Below are positions 15,422-22,610 of a stretch of DNA of 64,000 nucleotides, one piece after another (the first letter of the stretch is position 1; the number at the start of each line of letters is the position of its first letter). Below the pieces are notes generated by a model. The model made no database searches. It worked only from the letters and a program-made list of their open reading frames with translations, and was not told the DNA's origin. The stretch lies in the NCBI RefSeq assembly GCF_018437505.1, contig NZ_CP072467.1, positions 1,550,001 through 1,614,000 of the forward strand, in the 5' to 3' direction. The position numbers were made by a program, and so were the translations under genes. Source of the stretch: Spiractinospora alimapuensis (GTDB taxonomy: Bacteria > Actinomycetota > Actinomycetes > Streptosporangiales > Streptosporangiaceae).

Positions 15422-16771
15422 TCAGCTCAGGAAGGTGATGGACAGGGACGCCACGATGATGGCGAAGACCATCACCACGGCGCTGTAGCCCAGGACCTTC
15501 CCGGCGCGCAGGCGGGTCAGGGCCAACAGGGGCAGGGCCCAGAAGGGTTGGATGCCGTTCGTGAGCTGGTCCCCCATACCCACCGCCATAACTCCCACCC
15601 CCGGATCGATGCCGAGAGCCTCCGTCGCGCCGATGACGATCGGCCCCTGCACGGCCCACTGCCCGCCACCGGAGGGCACCGCGAGGTTCACCAGGCACGC
15701 GCTGATCAACGCCCAGAAGGGATAGGTGAACTCGGTGGAGAACGAGACGAACCGCTCGGAGATGATCCCCAGCAGACCGGAGTGCTCCATGATGCCCATG
15801 ATCCCGGCGTAGAAGGGGAACTGGACGATGACGGCGGCCGCGTTCTTCGCGCCCTCGGCCGCCGCGGTGGAGTAACCGGCGAGGGTCCCGTGCAGACCGA
15901 GGCCGGCCATGAGGAAGGTGAAGTTCAGGAGGTTGATGTCCATGCCCACCACTCCGTCGACCACCAACGACGGAACCAGATAGACCAACCCCGCCGCCAC
16001 CACGACCCAAACGAGGATCCGACTGTGCATGAGTCGTTGTGCCGGTGAAAGCGCCGTGGTCACGACCCGAACGGCTCCCCCCGACGACGGCGCGTCGGCT
16101 TCTCCGTCCGACTCCCCGATCTCCTCGACCTCGTTGGCCTTGGGGTGCATGCTCATGAGCAGCAAGGGCGCGCCGATCAGCATGGCCGCGAGGAAGACGA
16201 GGTTGAACGGCTGGAAGATCGTCTCACTCAGGGAGACGACCCCGATCTGGTCCTCCAAGAAGTGTCCGGGCGTGTTGACCAACAACGGCGCCGATCCGGA
16301 CAGTCCGCTGTGCCAGACCATCAATCCGGTGTAGCCGGCCGCGGCCAGCAACGGGAAGTGGACCCGAATACCGCGACTCCGGCAGGAGCGCGCGACCTCC
16401 ACGGCCAGCAGCGCACCGGCGATCAGCCCGAGACCCCAGTGCACCATCCCCAGCAGCGCCGCACCGAGCGCGGTCAGCCCACACGCCGAGAGCGGACCGC
16501 GCGGCAGCGAGGCCACCCAGGAGATCGCCCGGTGCGCGGGCGGCGACGAGGCGAGCGCGTACCCGGTCACCAGCACCAGGGTCATCTGCATTCCGAACTC
16601 CAGCAGCCCCCAGAACCCCGTGTACCAATCGTCGATGAGCCGTAGCGGGCCGTGGTCGGTCAGGAAGAGACCGAGGAGGTACACCGCGATGGACAGGATC
16701 ACTGCGAAGACGAAGGCGTCAGGGATCCACCGGGTGCTGAAGGAGGCGAGGAGATTTCCGAAGCGGCGCAT
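15422..16771 (-). CDS. atoE: Short-chain fatty acid transporter (AtoE family)
   Basis: Polytopic membrane protein, 449 aa with about eleven to twelve hydrophobic segments. It matches the AtoE/TIGR00366 family, which takes up short-chain fatty acids such as butyrate or acetoacetate. Typical stretches are FWGLLEFGMQMTLVLVTGYAL, MVHWGLGLI, WHSGLSGSAPLLVNTPGH and VPSGGGQWAVQGP. The start at 16771 has AGGATGG just upstream; an upstream extension to 16900 is not protein-like. It is unlinked to any recognisable ato genes here, so the substrate is uncertain. Confidence 0.85.
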   Translation of the reverse strand: MRRFGNLLASFSTRWIPDAFVFAVILSIAVYLLGLFLTDHGPLRLIDDWYTGFWGLLEFGMQMTLVLVTGYALASSPPAHRAISWVASLPRGPLSACGLTALGAALLGMVHWGLGLIAGALLAVEVARSCRSRGIRVHFPLLAAAGYTGLMVWHSGLSGSAPLLVNTPGHFLEDQIGVVSLSETIFQPFNLVFLAAMLIGAPLLLMSMHPKANEVEEIGESDGEADAPSSGGAVRVVTTALSPAQRLMHSRILVWVVVAAGLVYLVPSLVVDGVVGMDINLLNFTFLMAGLGLHGTLAGYSTAAAEGAKNAAAVIVQFPFYAGIMGIMEHSGLLGIISERFVSFSTEFTYPFWALISACLVNLAVPSGGGQWAVQGPIVIGATEALGIDPGVGVMAVGMGDQLTNGIQPFWALPLLALTRLRAGKVLGYSAVVMVFAIIVASLSITFLS

Positions 16772-16875
16772 GGTCCATCCTGAGGGGAGAATTGCCAGGC
16801 CCATGATCGGGCGGAATGACCTGGGTAATGTACGACTCCCGGCCGCCGGGGTCCAGGGGGAGGCGGCCGTCGAAA

Positions 16876-16881
16876 TAGGCT
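16876..16881 (+). promoter_or_regulatory. Candidate -10 box for a leaderless transcript
   Basis: TAGGCT ends 6 bases before the GTG start at 16888, the same spacing seen at 6491. No ribosome-binding site precedes the start. Confidence 0.35.
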
Positions 16882-16887
16882 CGGGGC

Positions 16888-17343
16888 GTGCCCTCGTCAT
16901 CGCCGCTCATCCCCCGCACGGCCCGCTTCGCCGACCTCGACGCCCCCACGCTCTACGCCCTGCTGCGGCTACGCGTGGACGTGTTCGTGGTCGAACAGGA
17001 GTGTGCCTACCCCGAGCTCGACGGCCGTGACACCGACCCCACGACCCGCCACGTGTGGCTCGGCGACGCTGACGGGGCGCCGCTGGCCTATCTCCGGGTG
17101 CTGAGGGAGCCCGAGGGAGCGCGCATCGGGCGGGTGGTCACCGCTCCCGCCGCACGCGGCCGTGGCCTCGCGGCCCGTCTCCTCGTCGCCGCCCTCGACG
17201 AGCTTCCCGGAGAGGTCGTTCGGCTCGCGGCACAGACCCACGCGACGGGACTGTACGAGTGGCACGGATTCACCCCCGACGGCCCGGAGTTCCTCGAGGA
17301 CGGCATCGCCCACCTCCCGATGATCCGACGCGTCCCCCGCTGA
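16888..17343 (+). CDS. ElaA-like GNAT N-acetyltransferase
   Basis: Small GNAT acetyltransferase, 151 aa, resembling E. coli ElaA. Seen are the N-terminal LYALLRLRVDVFVVEQECAY stretch, the acetyl-CoA-binding loop VVTAPAARGRGLAARLL and the closing LYEWHGFTPDGPEFLEDGI. The substrate of this family is poorly known. The GTG start is supported by a -10 box at leaderless spacing. It is divergent from the AtoE-like gene, with 116 bases between starts. Confidence 0.85.
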   Translation: MPSSSPLIPRTARFADLDAPTLYALLRLRVDVFVVEQECAYPELDGRDTDPTTRHVWLGDADGAPLAYLRVLREPEGARIGRVVTAPAARGRGLAARLLVAALDELPGEVVRLAAQTHATGLYEWHGFTPDGPEFLEDGIAHLPMIRRVPR

Positions 17344-17392
17344 CGTCGAACCCGCACACCCGGCGTTCCGCCGGCGGGACAACCGTCACGCC

Positions 17393-18283
17393 TCACCGCG
17401 CCGACGCGCCGCGTTCCCCCTCGAACCAGCGCCGCAGCCGCGTCACGATCGCCCGCAACGCCCCGCCGCGCACACACTCCCTCAACGCCGCGTCGTCGAA
17501 CCGTCGCCTTTGGACGAACGCGACGGCGAGGCGGGCCGCGTCCGCCACGGGAGCGTCGTCGAGGTCGGGACCGGACGGGACCCACGGTGTCACGCGGATC
17601 CAGCTCCTCCAGTCGAACACCAGGTCCTTCACCAAGGCACCCACGAGCGCGAGGATCTCGTCGCCCCGTTCGAGGTCCTTGGGCTCGTCGTCACCCGCGA
17701 CCTCGAACAGCCGGCGCCACCGATGAACCGGCTGGGCGGCCAGGCCAGCGGCGATCGTGGCGTCGTCGGGACCGGTTCCCCGCAGTGCGTCCCCGAACAC
17801 CGCGAGCGCGTCCTCGTCGAACAGAACGAAACGTCGATCGGTGACACTTGCGGGGGTGAATCGCACCGCCGCGGTGGCCAGCCGCGCCGCGTCGTCCATC
17901 GGCCACCGATACACGCCGGTGGAGATGGCCGGGAAGGCGATACTGCCCGCACCGAGTTCGTCGGCGAGGCGGAGGGCAGACGTATAGCAGGACAGTAGCT
18001 GGCCGGACCGGTCCTCCGTCGGGGAGTGGACTGGGCCCACGGTGTGGATCACCCATCGGGCGTTGAGGTCACCCGCGGTCGTGACCGCCGCCTCTCCGGT
18101 CGGAAGTCCGGCCTGGAACCGCCGGTTCCGCAGGTCGCGGCACTCCGCCAGGATCCTGGGTCCCCCGGCCCGGTGGATCGCGCCGTCCACCCCTCCGCCA
18201 CCCAGCAGCGTGGAGTTGGCGGCGTTCACGATTACGTCGGCGTACTGCCGGGTGATATCGCCGTGGTGCAGGGTGACGTTCAT
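17393..18283 (-). CDS. Macrodomain protein fused to a DUF6508-like domain
   Basis: Two-domain protein, 296 aa. Residues 1-170 form a macrodomain of the O-acetyl-ADP-ribose deacetylase/MacroD type: GDITRQYADVIVNAANSTLLGGGGVDGAIHRAGG, here split for reading as GDITRQ, VNAANS and GGGGVDGAIH, plus IAFPAISTGVY. It should bind or remove ADP-ribose. Residues about 185-296 resemble DUF6508 as I remember it: FDWRSWIRVTPW, then VQRRRFDDAALRECVRGGAL and a final RLRRWFEG. The fusion suggests a role in ADP-ribose signalling or stress; its partner is unknown. Confidence 0.85.
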   Translation of the reverse strand: MNVTLHHGDITRQYADVIVNAANSTLLGGGGVDGAIHRAGGPRILAECRDLRNRRFQAGLPTGEAAVTTAGDLNARWVIHTVGPVHSPTEDRSGQLLSCYTSALRLADELGAGSIAFPAISTGVYRWPMDDAARLATAAVRFTPASVTDRRFVLFDEDALAVFGDALRGTGPDDATIAAGLAAQPVHRWRRLFEVAGDDEPKDLERGDEILALVGALVKDLVFDWRSWIRVTPWVPSGPDLDDAPVADAARLAVAFVQRRRFDDAALRECVRGGALRAIVTRLRRWFEGERGASAR

Positions 18284-18392
18284 GGGCGCCAGTGTGCCAG
18301 AGCCTCCGCCACCGGGCGCGGTTCACCGCGACCACCCGGGCTGGCCCTCTATCGTGGGACGTCCTGTCCCATCGCTACTCCGGGAGGCGCTC

Positions 18393-18932
18393 ATGGCCGT
18401 TCCGCCCTCACCGTACGACTTCCTGCCCAGCGTGGCCTCGTTCACCGTGTCCAGCGACTCCGTCGTCACTGGCCAGATCTTGCCCAATGCCCAGGTCAGC
18501 GGCATCATGGGCGCGGGGGGTGAGGACGTCTCCCCGCACCTGGCCTGGAGTGGGTTCCCCGAGGCGACCCGCGGTTTCGCCGTGACGTGTTTCGACCCGG
18601 ACGCACCGACGGCCAGCGGCTTCTGGCACTGGGCGGTCTGCGACATCCCCATCGACACGACCGAGCTTCCGGCGGGTGCCGGCAGTGGAGAGCCGAACAG
18701 TGGGCTTCCCGCCGCCGCCATCACGCTGCGCAACGACGCGGGGAGCAAGCGGTTCATCGGCGCCGCGCCGCCGCCCGGGCACGGGCCCCATCGCTACATG
18801 TTCGTGGTGCACGCGTTGGACGTCGAGTCACTGGGTATCGACGACAGCGCGACGCCGGCCTTCCTGGGCTTCAACCTGTTCTTCCGCTCGATCGGCCGCG
18901 CACTGATCACCCCGATCTACGAACAGCTCTAA
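18393..18932 (+). CDS. YbhB/YbcL-family (PEBP-like) protein
   Basis: Phosphatidylethanolamine-binding-protein fold, 179 aa. Family motifs are FDPDAPTASGFWHWAVCDIP (anion-binding pocket) and GPHRYMFVVHALD. The function of bacterial members is unclear. The ATG at 18393 has GGGAGG 5 bases upstream. It is followed 80 bases later by the HAD hydrolase on the same strand. Confidence 0.9.
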   Translation: MAVPPSPYDFLPSVASFTVSSDSVVTGQILPNAQVSGIMGAGGEDVSPHLAWSGFPEATRGFAVTCFDPDAPTASGFWHWAVCDIPIDTTELPAGAGSGEPNSGLPAAAITLRNDAGSKRFIGAAPPPGHGPHRYMFVVHALDVESLGIDDSATPAFLGFNLFFRSIGRALITPIYEQL

Positions 18933-19012
18933 CCTTTGCGTATCCTGGCGTGCCCGTGCCCTCACGCCGTGTCGGTACGGGCACGCTCTGCCGTTCCACC
19001 GGGGAGAGACCA

Positions 19013-19642
19013 ATGAGTGTTGACCAGGACGCGCCCGCCGCCAGCACCACCATCATCTTCGACTACGGAGAGGTCCTCTCCCGACCGCAGTCCTCGACGA
19101 CGAAGCGGCACATGGAGGACATAAGTGGTGTGGGCGCGGCGGATTTCTGGGCGGCCTACTGGTCGCTGCGCCGTCCCTACGACGAGGGACAACCGGCGAC
19201 GGAGTACTGGCGCGCGGTGGCGGCGGAGGTCGGCACGGAGTGGACGCCGGCGCAACTACAGAGCCTTTGGGCCGCTGATCTCGGGGGTTGGCTGGACCTC
19301 GACCCTCGAGGCGTGGAACTGCTGGACACCCTGACCGCGCGCGAGACGCCGCTGGTGCTGCTCTCCAACGCGCCGCGGGACCTCGCGGCGGCGCTCCGGC
19401 ACAGCCCGGCCCTCAGCGGATTCCACACCCTCTTCTTCAGCGGCGAGCTCGGTCTCGCCAAGCCCGATCCCCTTATCTACGACCACGTGATGAGGGAGCT
19501 CGCCATTCCGGCGGAACACGCGCTGTTCGTGGACGACCGGGAGGAGAACATCCTGGCGGCGGACCGCCGGGGTATCCGGACCCACCACTTCACCGGACTC
19601 GACGCACTCACCCAGGACCTCGCGACGCGTGGCCTCCTGTGA
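19013..19642 (+). CDS. HAD-family hydrolase
   Basis: HAD phosphatase-like protein, 209 aa, subfamily IA. Motif I is IFDYGEVLS (nucleophile Asp), motif II is VLLSNAP, motif III Lys lies in GLAKPDPLIYDHV and motif IV is LFVDDREENILAA. The second Asp of motif I is Gly, as in the epoxide-hydrolase N-terminal-like and related HADs. The substrate is unknown. The start at 19013 has GGGGAGAG upstream. Confidence 0.88.
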   Translation: MSVDQDAPAASTTIIFDYGEVLSRPQSSTTKRHMEDISGVGAADFWAAYWSLRRPYDEGQPATEYWRAVAAEVGTEWTPAQLQSLWAADLGGWLDLDPRGVELLDTLTARETPLVLLSNAPRDLAAALRHSPALSGFHTLFFSGELGLAKPDPLIYDHVMRELAIPAEHALFVDDREENILAADRRGIRTHHFTGLDALTQDLATRGLL

Positions 19643-19814
19643 TCCCCACCACCGGCCCGTAGCACACCACGAACCGGCTTCGTGGCGTTGACCGCCCGGA
19701 GGAGTGGGCATACCAGTCGAATACCACCAACCCACGGGATCCACGGCTGCGGCGGCCACGTCTAAGCTAGTGGACAGGGCCTGGGAACCGGCAACGAGTG
19801 ACAGGGGGTGTGCC

Positions 19815-20333
19815 GTGGCCACGGATCCAGCACACAGACAGTCGCGCTCCGATGCTCTGCGTGCGTCCGACGCCGAACGGGACGCCACGGCGAAGCTCCT
19901 CGCCACCGCCCTCTCCGAAGGACGCCTCGGGCTGGAGGAGTACGAGCAACGCCTGACCGAGGCCATGAGCGCGCGCACCCGTGGCGAGCTCGTCCCCCTC
20001 ACCGCCGACCTTCCGGTCGAGCGGTCCACCACCGAGAGCGCACCCGCGAAGAAGAAGGACGACTCCGGGTGGCGTGAGTACCTCAACGAGTGGCGCACCT
20101 GGGCCGGCGGCGCCGTCATCATGGTCGGCATCTGGGGCGTCACCAGCGTTCTCTCCGGCAGCTTCAACTATTTCTGGCCGGCGATACCTCTCGCCATCTG
20201 GGGCGTCATCCTCATCGCCGGCCTGTTCTGGCCGGACGAAGAGGGCAAGGACGACGAGGACGAGGAAGACGAGGACGAAGACGACACCGGCGACACCGGC
20301 GACACCAAGAAGGGCGACGGCTGGTGGGGGTGA
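19815..20333 (+). CDS. DUF1707 membrane protein with acidic tail
   Basis: 172 aa. The N-terminal DUF1707 domain reads LRASDAERDATAKLLATAL, then GRLGLEEYEQRL and ARTRGEL. Two hydrophobic segments follow (about residues 98-140), then a strongly acidic tail of Glu/Asp with a DTGDTGDT repeat ending in WWG. DUF1707 is common in actinobacterial membrane or regulatory proteins with no known reaction. The GTG at 19815 is preceded by AGGGGG. A longer upstream frame is not conserved. Confidence 0.85.
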   Translation: MATDPAHRQSRSDALRASDAERDATAKLLATALSEGRLGLEEYEQRLTEAMSARTRGELVPLTADLPVERSTTESAPAKKKDDSGWREYLNEWRTWAGGAVIMVGIWGVTSVLSGSFNYFWPAIPLAIWGVILIAGLFWPDEEGKDDEDEEDEDEDDTGDTGDTKKGDGWWG

Positions 20334-20481
20334 GGTCGACCGTCATGCGCGGCGAGGTCTCCCCTGGGTCCACCGAACCGGACGCGATCGCGTGAACGTG
20401 GCGTCGGAGGCGACGTCAGGTCACCCCCTCGTGGCTGCCGCTCGTCGCCTCCCGGCCATACGAGGGTAGACTTCGCGGCCG

Positions 20482-20851
20482 TCACGCGAAAGCGCCCGCC
20501 GCTCGCCGACCCCATCGTCCGACAGCCGTACCGGAACGTGGACGGACACACCTGACGCCGGCGTCCGCCACGACCACGGTCAGTCCGCCCGGAGACTCCC
20601 CCGCGGATCCGGATCTCGGCGTGACGACCGACGTCCATCCAGCGGATGTCGCCCCCGGCCACGACGGCGTCTAGGACGGACTCCAGGTCGTCCCGTCTCC
20701 GGCGACGGGTCCAGCGCCCCGGCGAGGCACCGGGGCGGAGTATCGTCCCGTCGAGCAGGTCACGGGTCGAGGGCACACCGGGCAAATGGTGCCCTGGTGG
20801 CACGAACGGTGCCACCGATCGCACGTCATCCCGGCGCGGGAGACCGGTCAC
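20482..20851 (-). pseudogene. Possible small hypothetical gene with a frameshift
   Basis: From the GTG at 20851 the first 85 or so codons show the strong GC third-position bias of real genes (protein begins MTGLPRRDDVRSVAPFVPPG with GTG as start). After about 20595 that bias moves to another frame, which reads GLTVVVADAGVRCVRPRSG and stops at 20482. It lies 9 bases after the DUF3145 stop on the same strand. I cannot assign a family. It may be a degraded gene, a sequence error or chance; no ribosome site is clear. Confidence 0.28.
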
Positions 20852-20860
20852 GCGACGGAC

Positions 20861-21352
20861 TCATCCGACGGCGTTGAGCCACCGCACCGGTGCGCCGTCC
20901 CCGGCACGGCGGAAGGGCTCGAGTTCCTCGTCCCAGTCCCGCCCCAGAAGGTGCTCCAGTTGTTCCGCCAGGGGATGTTCGTCCCCGGAACGGCGCATCG
21001 CCGCGCGGAGGCGGGCCTCGGTGACGACGACATCTCCCGATGCCCCCGTCGTCGCCGAGTACATGCCGAGGGTCGGGGTGTAGCTGTACCGCACGCCGTC
21101 ACAGCCGGGAGTCGCCTCCTCGGTCACCTCGAAGCGCAGTCGCTGCCACCCGTTGAGGGCGGATGCGACGCGACCCGAGGTTCCGGGCAGACCCTGCCAG
21201 TTGAGCTCGGCACGGTAAGCACCCGGCACTGCGGGCTGCGGGTCCCAGTCAAGTTTCACAGGGACGCCAACGACGCCCGTGACCGCCCACTCGACATGTG
21301 GGCACAGCGCCGCGGGCGCGGAGTGGACGTACAGGACGCCACGAGCGGACAC
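20861..21352 (-). CDS. DUF3145 family protein
   Basis: Actinobacterial conserved protein of unknown function, 163 aa. Hallmarks are RGVLYVHSAPAALCPHVEWA at the N-terminus and WDEELEPFRRAGDGAPVRWL at the C-terminus. The GTG at 21352 is chosen because GGGAGG lies at the right distance and conservation begins there. It is divergent from the ECF sigma gene, with about 230 bases between. Confidence 0.88.
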   Translation of the reverse strand: MSARGVLYVHSAPAALCPHVEWAVTGVVGVPVKLDWDPQPAVPGAYRAELNWQGLPGTSGRVASALNGWQRLRFEVTEEATPGCDGVRYSYTPTLGMYSATTGASGDVVVTEARLRAAMRRSGDEHPLAEQLEHLLGRDWDEELEPFRRAGDGAPVRWLNAVG

Positions 21353-21579
21353 CGAACCTCCCGTTACGGACGAGTGCGCTTCCCCGACGCCCTCGTAAGC
21401 ATGGAGGTGCTGTCCCGTTGCCAGGTGGCTGGACACCTGGATACTGCCTTCACCATTGTGCCCCACCGGCACCAGACGCACCAGAGCGCGGAACGGCGAA
21501 TTGCTCGGGATAGATCACAGAGAGCCGCGGGAACCGTTACTGTGCGGGGCAATCTGTGTGACGCGACGCGGAGGGCGCA

Positions 21580-22149
21580 GTGGGGAACACTGGGGACGTA
21601 TCAGGCCTGGTCAACGCCGCGTCGACGGGGCGCGACGCCGCATGGCGCGAACTGACACGACGGTTCGGTGGACTGATCTGGACGATGGCCCGCGCCGAGG
21701 GACTCAACGCCCACGACGCGAGCGACGTCGAGCAGACCGTCTGGTTGAGGCTCGTGGAACACATCGACCATCTGCGCGAGCCGGACAGCGTTCGAGCCTG
21801 GTTGTTGACCACGGCGCGCCACGAGTGTCGCCGGCTGCGGCTCGCCAACCGTCGGGTGCGTCCGGTCGCCGAGCCAGCGCAGGACGGCTGGGTGCGGGCG
21901 GCCGACGAGGAGGCACACGAACGGGAACGGACCCGGCTGGTGCTGCGGGTGCTGCGCCGGCTGCCCGTGCCCTGCGGCCTGCTGCTGCGCCTCCAGGCCC
22001 ACGACCCGGTCCCCGAACCCGAGACCCTCGCGGCGGTGACCGGAGTGCCTGTCGGCGACCTGCCCAAGGCCCGCCGCCGGTGCCTCCGATCATTTCGCAG
22101 ACGCCTCGACGCCCTCTCCCGATCACCTCGAGGAAGGACCACACCATGA
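21580..22149 (+). CDS. ECF-type RNA polymerase sigma factor
   Basis: Sigma-70-family protein of ECF size, 189 aa. Region 2 is recognisable (WRELTRRFGGLIWTMARAEG, DASDVEQTVWLRLVEHI, VRAWLLTTARHECRRL). A degenerate region 4 follows (RLPVPCGLLLRL, then AVTGVPVGDLPKARRRCLRSF). No anti-sigma gene with a zinc-binding domain is adjacent. The GTG start has GCGGAGGGCGCA upstream. The stop overlaps the next start as ATGA, so it forms a coupled three-gene operon with the 154-aa protein and the CHAT protein. Confidence 0.88.
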   Translation: MGNTGDVSGLVNAASTGRDAAWRELTRRFGGLIWTMARAEGLNAHDASDVEQTVWLRLVEHIDHLREPDSVRAWLLTTARHECRRLRLANRRVRPVAEPAQDGWVRAADEEAHERERTRLVLRVLRRLPVPCGLLLRLQAHDPVPEPETLAAVTGVPVGDLPKARRRCLRSFRRRLDALSRSPRGRTTP

Positions 22150-22610
22150 GCCAGCGGGACTCCGACCTGCTGCGTCTGCTCCGCGTGGCACTCCAGCGGG
22201 GTGACCCGGTACCGGAGCGGGTTCTCTCCGACGCTCAGGCCGCCTTCTCTCACCGCTCGCGGGAGGTCTCCGCCGTGGCGGACCTCACGTCGGACTCCGT
22301 CCTCGACACCGACGGTCGACACCGCGTCTCGCCGGGGGCCGACCTTGGCGCACGATTCCTGGAGTTCCACCACGAAGACCTCACCATCCGGCTCGAAGTC
22401 AGTCCGCACGACGGACTGCTGCGGCTCAACGGCCAGCTCTCCACCGGTGGGGTGGCCGAGCTACGCGTCGCCCGGCCTTCCGGGGACACCCCCGTATCCA
22501 TCACCGCCCAACACACCTTCACGACGAAGGTCGCTCCAGGACCGCTACGCCTCCTCTGCCACTTCCCCCCACCGATGCCCCCGATAGCGACCACCTGGAC
22601 GGTGCTGTGA
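22146..22610 (+). CDS. Unknown 154-aa protein between sigma factor and CHAT gene
   Basis: No family recognised. The N-terminal part is helical (LLRLLRVALQRGDPVPERVL, then AQAAFSHRS). The rest looks beta-rich, with FLEFHHEDLTIRLEVSP, GLLRLNGQLS and a Pro-rich end. This resembles a carboxy-terminal substrate or effector-like domain more than an enzyme; no catalytic motif is seen. Its ATGA overlap with the sigma gene and GTGA overlap with the CHAT gene imply fixed stoichiometry. It could be the anti-sigma-like partner or the CHAT protease substrate; both are inference. Confidence 0.8.
   Translation: MSQRDSDLLRLLRVALQRGDPVPERVLSDAQAAFSHRSREVSAVADLTSDSVLDTDGRHRVSPGADLGARFLEFHHEDLTIRLEVSPHDGLLRLNGQLSTGGVAELRVARPSGDTPVSITAQHTFTTKVAPGPLRLLCHFPPPMPPIATTWTVL

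Noticed and set aside
20230-20330. Acidic GAC/GAG repeats as a DNA repeat array
   Set aside because: They are the codons of the Asp/Glu-rich tail of the DUF1707 protein, not an independent repeat or CRISPR.
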